Shown: piece after piece, positions 1 to 5,086 of the stretch
Position numbering within the stretch: the stretch's first letter is position 1
How the letters are laid out: each line of letters opens with the position of its first letter
Origin: Dehalococcoidia bacterium
GTDB taxonomy: Bacteria > Chloroflexota > Dehalococcoidia > Dehalococcoidales > E44-bin46
Reading direction: 5' to 3'
Assembly: GCA_030634425.1 (NCBI GenBank)
Contig: DAOWAU010000051.1
Span: 1-5,455, forward strand
DNA: 5,455 bases
Program-made: the position numbers and the translations under genes
Notes under the pieces: generated by a model
The model's input: the letters and a program-made list of their open reading frames with translations, nothing else
What the model was told of the DNA's origin: nothing
The model's database searches: none

Positions 1-403
1 AGGAATGAGAACCGCCCTCGAAGATGCCGGGGTGAAGCCGGAAGAGGTTGATTACATCAACGCCCACGGCACCAGTACCAAGCTAAACGATGTCACTGAA
101 ACTAAAGCCATCAAATTGGTCTTTGGGGAGAGGGCATACAAAATCCCGATAAGCGCCCATAAGTCTATGTACGGACACATGATAACCGCCGGTGGTGCTG
201 TTGAGTCCATTGGTGTGGTATTAACCCTAATGAACGGGATTATCCCACCAACCATACATTATGAGACCCCTGACCCGGAATGCGATCTAGACTATGTGCC
301 TAATGTGGCTCGTAAAGCCCAGGTAAACGTCTGCCTGAAAAATAGCTTCGGTCTTGGTGGGCAGAACTGCTGCCTGGTTTTCAAACGATTTAAGGAGAGT
401 TAA
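1..403 (+). CDS. fabF: Beta-ketoacyl-ACP synthase II (FabF-type), 3' part only
   Basis: The reading frame is open from the left edge (first full codon at base 2), so this is the C-terminal third of a protein usually about 410 residues long. The enzyme condenses malonyl-ACP with a growing acyl-ACP in the cytoplasm. Counting from the in-frame ATG at base 5, His21 (NAHGTST), Lys53 and His58 (KSMYGH) have the same spacing as His303, Lys335 and His340 of E. coli FabF. The active-site cysteine lies outside the window. Also typical are PPTI, the [12 protein letters not shown] stretch and the closing NSFGLGGQN loop. That loop has Leu117 where E. coli FabF has the gating Phe400. The stop is followed after 2 nt by fabG, so the two are surely co-transcribed. 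The family is certain; FabF rather than a specialised ketosynthase is very likely. Confidence 0.93.
   Translation, partial: GMRTALEDAGVKPEEVDYINAHGTSTKLNDVTETKAIKLVFGERAYKIPISAHKSMYGHMITAGGAVESIGVVLTLMNGIIPPTIHYETPDPECDLDYVPNVARKAQVNVCLKNSFGLGGQNCCLVFKRFKES
392..397 (+). promoter_or_regulatory. Shine-Dalgarno site of fabG
   Basis: AAGGAG lies 8 nt before the GTG at 406 and inside the last codons of fabF. It supports the GTG as the fabG start and implies translation coupled to fabF termination. Confidence 0.8.
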
Positions 404-405
404 CA

Positions 406-1161
406 GTGAATAATAAGACATCTCTAGAATTAGCGGGCAAGGTATCATTAGTAACTGGCGCTTCCCGCGGCATAGGCAAGGCTATAGCCCTTAAGCTCTC
501 AAGCCTAGGGGCTAAAGTGGCTGTTAATGACATATCAAGAGAGTTTGGCGCTGATAACACAGTTGACACCATAATAAGTCAAGGTGGAGAAGCCTTTGTT
601 GTGGAAGCAGATGTGAAAGATAGCGAAGCGGTAAAAGCTATGGTACAGGAGATAACTGACAGATGGGGTAAGATTGATATTTTGGTAAACAATGCCGGCA
701 TTAATCGGGATACCCTGTTATTAAGGATGTCTGACCAAGCCTGGGATGACGTAATAAACACTAATTTAAGGGGCACATATACCTGTACCAAGTTTGCCCT
801 GCGCTCGATGATGATGCAGCGATGGGGGCGCATCATCAGCATGGCATCCATTGCCGGCATAATTGGCAATGTGGGGCAAACTAACTATGCCGCCTCTAAA
901 GCGGGAATCATCGCCTTTACCAAGAGCATAGCCAGGGAGGTAGGCTCGCTTAGCATAACCGCCAATGCTATCGCCCCCGGCTTCATTGTCACTGATATGA
1001 CTGATAAGCTACCCCAGGAGAGGAAGGACCTCATCATGTCAATGATTGCCCTTCAGCGCTTCGGCAAACCAGAAGAGATAGCTGAGCTGGTAGCTTTCTT
1101 AGCCAGCGACCGAGCCAGTTATATTACCGGGCAGGTTATTGGTATTGACGGCGGAATATAA
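406..1161 (+). CDS. fabG: 3-oxoacyl-[acyl-carrier-protein] reductase FabG
   Basis: This is a 251-residue classical short-chain dehydrogenase/reductase that reduces 3-oxoacyl-ACP to 3-hydroxyacyl-ACP with NADPH, the step after FabF. The nucleotide-binding motif TGASRGIG is at residues 17-24, NNAG at 95-98, and the catalytic tetrad is Asn120, Ser148, Tyr161 and Lys165 (YAASK). The 28- and 13-residue spacings match E. coli FabG (Asn110, Ser138, Tyr151, Lys155). APGFIVTDM (190-198) and the terminal ITGQVIGIDGG are FabG hallmarks. The GTG start is supported by a good SD site. The protein has about ten extra residues before the first beta strand compared with E. coli FabG. It follows fabF in one operon and ends tail to tail with the degV-type gene. 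Other SDR substrates cannot be excluded, but the fabF neighbour makes FabG the best call. Confidence 0.95.
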   Translation: MNNKTSLELAGKVSLVTGASRGIGKAIALKLSSLGAKVAVNDISREFGADNTVDTIISQGGEAFVVEADVKDSEAVKAMVQEITDRWGKIDILVNNAGINRDTLLLRMSDQAWDDVINTNLRGTYTCTKFALRSMMMQRWGRIISMASIAGIIGNVGQTNYAASKAGIIAFTKSIAREVGSLSITANAIAPGFIVTDMTDKLPQERKDLIMSMIALQRFGKPEEIAELVAFLASDRASYITGQVIGIDGGI

Positions 1162-1169
1162 CCTGCCCG
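1128..1169. repeat. Inverted repeat over the fabG stop, at the fabG/degV convergent junction
   Basis: CGGGCAGGTTAT (1128-1139) and ATAACCTGCCCG (1158-1169) form a perfect 12-bp stem with an 18-nt loop. The left arm encodes the conserved Gly-Gln-Val near the FabG C-terminus; the right arm contains the stop codon. No T-run follows on either strand, so it is not a textbook intrinsic terminator. It could act as a bidirectional 3'-end or mRNA-stability hairpin. The arm core recurs at the end of elp3. Confidence 0.6.
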
Positions 1170-1189
1170 CTAATTCACCACAAGTTGTT

Positions 1190-2062
1190 TCAGTCCTCAG
1201 CCCACCAGCTAATTGTCTGAGTCCCTGGGCCTACATGCCTACCCACTACAGGATAGGTAGGGGTAACATAAAACTCAACGCAGTTAAACTGTGATAGCAC
1301 CTTTTTCTTGAGCTCCTCGGCTTCATCAGGGACATTGATGTGATTTATCACCACATGAAGCTTCTTGCCCCCCCACCTCTCCTTGAGTATCTCCAGCAAG
1401 CCTTTCACTGCCTGGGCTTTGGTCTTATACCTGGCCAGAGGGGCGTGCACCGTTCCTTTGGCAGCATCTGTCTCCAGAAGTGCTTTGGTGCTAACCTTAG
1501 CCTCCGCCCAAGCGCGACCGTCAAGTATCCTCCCTCCCCCAGCCAGGTACTCAAGATTATCAACCACGACAATGTACTTGACCTTGAGCATCATATTCTT
1601 AGCCGCTTCCACTACCTCAGGCAAGCTCTTGCCCTCAGCAGCGGCCTTGGCTGCCTCTACAACGATAAACGCCTGTGCTCCGAGAGCGGTGCCAGAATCA
1701 ATAACCTCAATCTGGATATCGGGCATTTCCTCCTCAACCATCTTCTTAGCCTGGGTGGCGGCATTAGTTGACATACCCAGCCTGATGCTGTGCCCAATGT
1801 ATACAATACCTGCCGCTTTCTGGCTCAGCTCCCGGAATGCTTCCAGGAAGCTTCCTACAGTGACAGACGAAGAGGTAGGCAGCTTCTCATTCTCCGTTAT
1901 CTGAAGCAATTTCTGATAATACTCAGGTAGATCTACCTCAGTCTCAGGATAAGCCTTGCCTTCGATAACAATGCCCATAGGCACTATTTTGATATCGTAT
2001 TTATCGGCGAGTTCTTGAGGCATGTGGGAGATGCTATCAGTAACAACAGCTACTTTGCTCAC
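1190..2062 (-). CDS. DegV family protein (FakB-type fatty-acid-binding protein)
   Basis: The 290-residue protein has the DegV two-domain layout. It starts with VAVVTDSISHMPQELA (residues 4-19); IEVIDSGTALGAQA (118-131), a VVVDNLEYLAGGGRI stretch (165-179) and RHVGPG with His276 (275-280) follow. Characterised members (FakB) hold a fatty acid while the kinase FakA phosphorylates its carboxylate, feeding exogenous acyl chains to phospholipid synthesis in the cytoplasm. No FakA is in the window. The lipid-contact motif, usually TSQPS, reads TSSSV (63-67), and the usual SGT loop reads HSIRLGMST, so the head-group contacts differ from the standard family. The start is GTG, fixed by a near-perfect SD site. 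Facing fabF-fabG fits a lipid role. Family call is firm; acyl ligand is inferred. Confidence 0.9.
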   Translation of the reverse strand: MSKVAVVTDSISHMPQELADKYDIKIVPMGIVIEGKAYPETEVDLPEYYQKLLQITENEKLPTSSSVTVGSFLEAFRELSQKAAGIVYIGHSIRLGMSTNAATQAKKMVEEEMPDIQIEVIDSGTALGAQAFIVVEAAKAAAEGKSLPEVVEAAKNMMLKVKYIVVVDNLEYLAGGGRILDGRAWAEAKVSTKALLETDAAKGTVHAPLARYKTKAQAVKGLLEILKERWGGKKLHVVINHINVPDEAEELKKKVLSQFNCVEFYVTPTYPVVGRHVGPGTQTISWWAED

Positions 2063-2066
2063 TATT

Positions 2067-2074
2067 ACCTCCTT
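2067..2074 (-). promoter_or_regulatory. Shine-Dalgarno site of the degV-type gene
   Basis: On the minus strand this reads AAGGAGGT, fully complementary to the 16S rRNA tail core, 4 nt before the GTG. It decides the start and predicts strong translation. Confidence 0.85.
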
Positions 2075-2103
2075 GGTAATGAACTTTTATGTATAGCATA
2101 AAA

Positions 2104-2119
2104 GCCTTACAAGTAAGGC
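2104..2119. promoter_or_regulatory. 16-bp palindrome upstream of the degV-type gene, candidate operator
   Basis: GCCTTAC and GTAAGGC are perfect inverted arms separated by AA. The 2-nt centre is too short for a good RNA hairpin, so a binding site for a dimeric repressor is more plausible. It lies about 42 bp before the GTG start in an AT-rich stretch. On the minus strand, TATGCT and TATACA just downstream are -10-like, but no convincing -35 partner was found. Confidence 0.45.
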
Positions 2120-2209
2120 GTTACTCTCAATTTAAAGTTAATATATAAAGTGCCGCCACAGATTTATGACAGCACGGAACGGGAGGTTAACTATTACCAA
2201 AAAGCCACC

Positions 2210-2230
2210 TTACATATATTTATTACCTCC
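2210..2230 (-). other. Orphan Shine-Dalgarno with an ATG-TAA start-stop pair
   Basis: On the minus strand GGAGGT (2225-2230) is followed after 9 nt by ATG directly joined to TAA (2210-2215). It lies in the leader between the 166-residue gene and degV. GGAGGTAATA here is repeated at the degV ribosome site. It may be a translational control element, a relic of a lost gene, or chance. Confidence 0.25.
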
Positions 2231-2267
2231 AAGACCTTATAACGCCGAGTAAGCTGGATAATGTATT

Positions 2268-2768
2268 TCAGCGGCCGAGGCCGCCACCCATACCCATGCA
2301 ACCAGGGCGCCCCGCCTGAGGTCCCGCCTGTTGCATGTTTGTCTTGAGCCACTCCTGCAGCCCCTCTTTACTCCTAGTTAGCGGCTCTTCTAGCTTATGC
2401 ACATCAATGCCTGAGAGGTAGATATTTGATTTCTGTTTTTTGGCAACATCTATTGACTGATTGAAACTCTCAGCCAGGTTAAAGGCATCAGCCAAGTCTT
2501 CCTGTAACGATGCCTCCAAAAAGACTGCCTTCTCGCTATTCCGTTCCCAGCTACCGGTCTTAAATTTCTTGGGGCGTTTCTGGGTGCTAAAGCCTTCCAC
2601 AATCCTCAGGTTCTCACTTATCTCAAAAAACAGGCTGCTGGCTATCTCCACCTCTGTCCCTTCCGCTTTGCGCCGCCGGAAGAATAAAGACCACATTATG
2701 ATGATAACCAATGGTATTAGAAACATCCATTGATTGCTATCACCGCCAAAAATATCCTCAAAACCCAT
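2268..2768 (-). CDS. Hypothetical membrane-anchored protein, one N-terminal TM segment
   Basis: I do not recognise this 166-residue protein. A short acidic N-terminus (residues 1-12) leads into one hydrophobic segment (about 13-30) followed at once by RRRK. By the positive-inside rule the rest would be cytoplasmic. The soluble part (about 35-145) is mixed charged, probably alpha/beta with helical ends, with no enzyme motif I can name. The tail (146-166) is rich in Gly, Gln, Met and Pro, with one Cys157 and a GMGGGLG stretch. The ATG start is supported by GGGAGGA 6 nt upstream and by a sigma70-like promoter in the upstream gap, so it is probably a real monocistronic gene. It lies between the methyltransferase and degV on the same strand, which gives no firm hint to function. 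Confidence 0.75.
   Translation of the reverse strand: MGFEDIFGGDSNQWMFLIPLVIIIMWSLFFRRRKAEGTEVEIASSLFFEISENLRIVEGFSTQKRPKKFKTGSWERNSEKAVFLEASLQEDLADAFNLAESFNQSIDVAKKQKSNIYLSGIDVHKLEEPLTRSKEGLQEWLKTNMQQAGPQAGRPGCMGMGGGLGR
2271..2284. repeat. GC-rich inverted repeat at the 3' end of the 166-residue gene
   Basis: GCGGCC-GA-GGCCGC is a perfect 6-bp-arm inverted repeat directly next to the TGA. In the minus-strand RNA it can fold as a 5-bp GC stem with a CUCG loop. No U-run follows. It may help define the mRNA end or simply reflect Gly/Arg codons in the tail. Confidence 0.3.
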
Positions 2769-2774
2769 GTGTCA

Positions 2775-2781
2775 TCCTCCC
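2775..2781 (-). promoter_or_regulatory. Shine-Dalgarno site of the 166-residue gene
   Basis: The minus strand reads GGGAGGA, 6 nt before the ATG ending at 2768. It supports that start. Confidence 0.7.
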
Positions 2782-2801
2782 ATATCAACTTTAATTAACC
2801 T

Positions 2802-2830
2802 ATTAAATCAAATTATGAGCAATATGTCTA
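2802..2830 (-). promoter_or_regulatory. Sigma70-like promoter of the 166-residue gene
   Basis: On the minus strand TAGACA (2830-2825, 5 of 6 matches to TTGACA) and TTTAAT (2807-2802, 5 of 6 to TATAAT) are 17 nt apart. Transcription would start near 2795, giving a leader of about 27 nt that contains the SD site. The -35 box overlaps the inverted repeat ATGTC-TAGC-GACAT at 2824-2837, a possible small operator. Confidence 0.55.
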
Positions 2831-2853
2831 GCGACATCTATATTAAGATAGGG

Positions 2854-3504
2854 TCAATTTACTCCAGTTTTTACTAATAGGCAGATATTTCTGGAGAAGA
2901 TCTTGAATGGATAGCGGTAGGAGCTTTCGAGAAAGGATTTGAGCACCTTGAAGCCAACCCTCCTCGCCAGCCTCTCCAGCTCAGGATAAGAGAAGAGGTA
3001 ATAATAGCGATACAAGGTCTCGCCCTTTACCCGCCAGGGCACGGTTACCTCCTTTGGCTTAAACCAGAACCCGGGTTGCCAATGATTCCATACGGTGATA
3101 AAGGCTTCGCCACCGGGCTTTAATACTCGCCTCAGCTCGCTTAGGGCAGCATACCTCGCCTCTTTGCCTTTTATATGGTGGTAGGTAGCTACCGAGATTG
3201 CCCAGTCAAAGGTGTGGTCAGGATAGGGAAGATGGCAGGCATCAGCCAACGATAAGTTCACGGGGAAATTGAACTTCTGGGAGTATTTTCGGGCAAAGCG
3301 CAACATCTGGGCGGAAAAGTCCACGCCATATAGCTCAAAGCTCCGATGGAAGGGGAGGAAGTCGGGGCCGTGAGCACAACCAATGTTAAGCAGCCTGCCC
3401 TTCTGCCAGCGTTGTGCCAATGCTTCCAGCTCGTTACGAAATCTAGACCAATGCCTGAAGTTATACCAGCTTGGGGCTATCTGATCAAATACATCTTTAG
3501 TCAC
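2854..3504 (-). CDS. Class I SAM-dependent methyltransferase, Trm9/ALKBH8-like
   Basis: This 216-residue protein has a Rossmann methyltransferase core. Motif I is LLNIGCAHG (38-46), the acidic end of strand 2 is Asp62 (YGVDFS), AD is at 87-88 with LPYP after it, and FDWAISVATYHHI (99-111) and RRVLKPGG (125-132) follow. The opening VFDQIAPSWYNFRHW (5-19), the HH, the PGG...VW run, VPWR (155-158) and YRYYYLFSYPELERL (165-179) recall Trm9 and the ALKBH8 methyltransferase domain. Those esterify cm5U34 of tRNA to mcm5U34 in the cytoplasm. Motif I has AHG instead of the usual G-x-G. The GTG is the only ATG or GTG start after an in-frame stop at 3529-3531; its SD (AAGGGG) is weak. It is divergent from elp3, which supports a tRNA substrate. 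A small-molecule methyltransferase remains possible; no Trm112-like partner is visible. Confidence 0.88.
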   Translation of the reverse strand: MTKDVFDQIAPSWYNFRHWSRFRNELEALAQRWQKGRLLNIGCAHGPDFLPFHRSFELYGVDFSAQMLRFARKYSQKFNFPVNLSLADACHLPYPDHTFDWAISVATYHHIKGKEARYAALSELRRVLKPGGEAFITVWNHWQPGFWFKPKEVTVPWRVKGETLYRYYYLFSYPELERLARRVGFKVLKSFLESSYRYPFKIFSRNICLLVKTGVN

Positions 3505-3528
3505 CCTATCCCCTTTATCCCCTTCCCC
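3504..3528 (-). promoter_or_regulatory. Putative G-quadruplex over the methyltransferase ribosome site
   Basis: On the minus strand four G-runs (4, 4, 4 and 3 G) are separated by loops of 2, 5 and 3 nt, which satisfies the usual G3+N1-7 pattern. The array covers the SD-like AAGGGG and its last run includes the first G of the GTG start. Folding in the mRNA would hide the ribosome site. Two of the G-runs are also one arm of the hairpin at 3518-3546, so the two structures would compete. Confidence 0.4.
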
Positions 3529-3546
3529 TCATCAAGGGGAAGGGGA
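3518..3546. repeat. Strong hairpin 1 in the divergent intergenic region
   Basis: TCCCCTTCCCCT (3518-3529) and AGGGGAAGGGGA (3535-3546) form a perfect 12-bp stem with loop CATCA. No T-run follows. Together with the hairpin 12 nt to the right it looks like a REP-type doublet or a regulatory leader. Confidence 0.65.
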
Positions 3547-3557
3547 AGATTTCTTTA

Positions 3558-3582
3558 GAAGAAGGGGCTTCGCCCCCTCTTC
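3558..3582. repeat. Strong hairpin 2 in the divergent intergenic region
   Basis: GAAGAAGGGGC (3558-3568) pairs with GCCCCCTCTTC (3572-3582) over 11 positions with one A-C mismatch and a TTC loop. The GGGGC-TTC-GCCCC tip is typical of interspersed palindromic elements. It lies about 65 bp before elp3. Confidence 0.6.
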
Positions 3583-3602
3583 AACTCCCCTAAGAAGAAA
3601 GC

Positions 3603-3631
3603 TGGGCAATGAATTACCAATCTGCTAAACT
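3603..3631 (+). promoter_or_regulatory. Weak candidate promoter of elp3
   Basis: TGGGCA (3603-3608) and TAAACT (3626-3631), each 4 of 6 to consensus, are 17 nt apart. Transcription would start near 3638, only about 9 nt before the elp3 ATG, which would explain why no clear SD is seen. The match is weak. Confidence 0.2.
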
Positions 3632-3646
3632 GGGTACGAGTATACT

Positions 3647-5071
3647 ATGAAAAAGCTAACCAGGACAATATCTGGGGTTACCCCGGTAGCAGTGATGACC
3701 CTGCCTCTGAAGTGCCCGGGACAATGCATCTATTGCCCCACCTACTCAGCCACACCCCAAAGCTATACCCCGGAGTCGCCAGCGGTGTTACGGGGTAGAC
3801 GGTGTGACTACGCTGCTAAAGGTCAGATAGGGTTAAGGCTAAGGATTCTATCGGATATGGGACACCCCACAGATAAGATTGAGCTGATAGTGATGGGCGG
3901 CACCTTCCTCGCCTACTCCGAGGACTACCAATATCAGTTTATTAAGGATTGCTTTGATGCTCTGAATGACGAGGCCTCGGCCACATTAGAGGAAGCAAAG
4001 AGGCTAAACGAAACAGCCAACCATCGTTGCACCGGGCTATGCATAGAGACCAGACCTGACTGGTGTGGGCAGGAGGAGATAGACAGGATGCTTGAGTTTG
4101 GCACCACCAGAGTTGAACTCGGCGTCCAGATAATAGACGATGGAATCTACCGACTGACAAGGAGAGGACACACGGTAGAAGATGTAATCAAAGCTACAGC
4201 ATTACTCAAGGAGCACGGCTTCAAGGTCCATTACCACTGGATGCCGGGACTCCCTGGTTCAACCCCAGAAAGGGACTTAGAGCTATCCAAAAGGCTATTT
4301 GATGATGACCGGTTTAAACCAGATGGCCTGAAGCTATATCCTACCATGGTGGTGGCAGGCACTGAGCTGGAGAAGTGGTATCGGGAGGGGCGCTATCAAC
4401 CATACGATGATGACACCATGATTGACCTCGTCGCTGAGATTAAGTCCATTGTGCCCAAGTATGTCAGAATCTCAAGGGTGCTGCGTGACATCCCAGCCAA
4501 GTTTATCGTCGGCGGTTTAAGGGATTCACTGCGGGATGTAGTTAAACAGCGGATGAAGGAGAAAGCTATTGAATGTAAGTGCATCAGGTGTCGGGAGTAT
4601 GGTCACCGGCTACGGGATGGCTGGGAAATAGGCGAACCCAAGATAGCGAGAATGGATTATGAAGCCTCAGGTGGCAGAGAAATCTTCCTATCCCTGGAGG
4701 ATGAAAAGGAGACACTATTTGGCTTGTTACGGATGCGGATTCAGTCCAAGCCCATAGCTAAGCTAGGAGAGAGCAACGAAAATCCAGCCATAATAAGGGA
4801 ACTACATGTATATGGTCCCGAGGTCTCTCTTAGTCAGCGGAAGCCAAACGCAGCTCAGCATAAGGGTTTGGGCAAGACACTACTGAGAGAGGCCGAGCTA
4901 ATTGCCGCCAATATATTTCAAGCCCCACAGATGATAATCTTGAGCGGGGTTGGAGCCAAGGAATACTATCGCTCTGAGTTTGGCTATCGCTCGGAGGGGG
5001 ACTATATGGTTAAACATCTGGGGCAGGTTCCAAAAGCCGATCCTCGCCCTTTTCAACCTGCCCCGGTCTAA
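3647..5071 (+). CDS. elp3: Elp3-family tRNA uridine(34) acetyltransferase (radical SAM + GNAT)
   Basis: This 474-residue protein joins the two Elp3 domains. The radical SAM half has the 4Fe-4S cysteines Cys23, Cys27 and Cys30 (CPGQCIYC), PQSYTPESP (37-45), IVMGGTF (81-87), ETRPD (134-138), RVELGVQ (155-161), RRGHT (172-176) and HWMPGLPG (197-204). CKCIRC (310-315) is the usual Cys-rich segment before the acetyltransferase domain. There the acetyl-CoA loop is QHKGLG (404-409), and GVGAKEYYR (434-442) holds the paired tyrosines. Elp3 uses acetyl-CoA and SAM radical chemistry to start cm5U34 formation on tRNA. It lacks the N-terminal extension of eukaryotic Elp3, as known for Dehalococcoides. 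Its cysteine spacing is CX3CX2C, not the CX9CX2C of yeast. An in-frame stop at 3626-3628 leaves this ATG as the only good start; no clear SD. No other Elongator subunit is present. Confidence 0.96.
   Translation: MKKLTRTISGVTPVAVMTLPLKCPGQCIYCPTYSATPQSYTPESPAVLRGRRCDYAAKGQIGLRLRILSDMGHPTDKIELIVMGGTFLAYSEDYQYQFIKDCFDALNDEASATLEEAKRLNETANHRCTGLCIETRPDWCGQEEIDRMLEFGTTRVELGVQIIDDGIYRLTRRGHTVEDVIKATALLKEHGFKVHYHWMPGLPGSTPERDLELSKRLFDDDRFKPDGLKLYPTMVVAGTELEKWYREGRYQPYDDDTMIDLVAEIKSIVPKYVRISRVLRDIPAKFIVGGLRDSLRDVVKQRMKEKAIECKCIRCREYGHRLRDGWEIGEPKIARMDYEASGGREIFLSLEDEKETLFGLLRMRIQSKPIAKLGESNENPAIIRELHVYGPEVSLSQRKPNAAQHKGLGKTLLREAELIAANIFQAPQMIILSGVGAKEYYRSEFGYRSEGDYMVKHLGQVPKADPRPFQPAPV
5018..5066. 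repeat. Inverted repeat at the 3' end of elp3
   Basis: GGGGCAGGTT (5020-5029) and AACCTGCCCC (5055-5064) are perfect 10-bp arms around a 25-nt loop; one G-U and one C-G pair extend the stem to 12 in RNA. It lies wholly within the last 18 codons of elp3, just before the convergent repeat-protein gene. The core of both arms is the same as at the end of fabG, and CTAATTCA follows both (5074-5081 here, 1170-1177 there). Confidence 0.5.
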
Positions 5072-5086
5072 GCCTAATTCAGCCTA

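Noticed and set aside
579..869. Minus-strand ORF of 96 codons
   Set aside because: It is antisense to fabG, whose catalytic residues cover the same bases; no SD or recognisable protein.
1340..1904. Two overlapping plus-strand ORFs of 143 and 179 codons
   Set aside because: They lie antisense to the degV-type gene, which has clear family motifs and a perfect SD. Their products are low-complexity and show no motif or ribosome site.
2075..2140. Sigma70 promoter for the degV-type gene
   Set aside because: TTGAGA and TATGCT are 23 nt apart, and no -35 box at 16-18 nt from TATGCT or TATACA reaches a fair match.
2461..2733. Plus-strand ORF of 90 codons
   Set aside because: It is a shadow of the 166-residue minus-strand gene, which has promoter, SD and TM segment.
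3346..3558. Plus-strand ORF of 70 codons running into the hairpin region
   Set aside because: It overlaps the methyltransferase 5' end antisense and ends in C-rich repeat; no sensible SD or protein features.
3558..3582. Intrinsic terminator between the methyltransferase and elp3
   Set aside because: Both neighbours are transcribed away from this region and there is no T-run after either stem.
3942..4584. Two minus-strand ORFs inside elp3 (72 and 62 codons)
   Set aside because: They are antisense to conserved Elp3 motifs and have no independent support.
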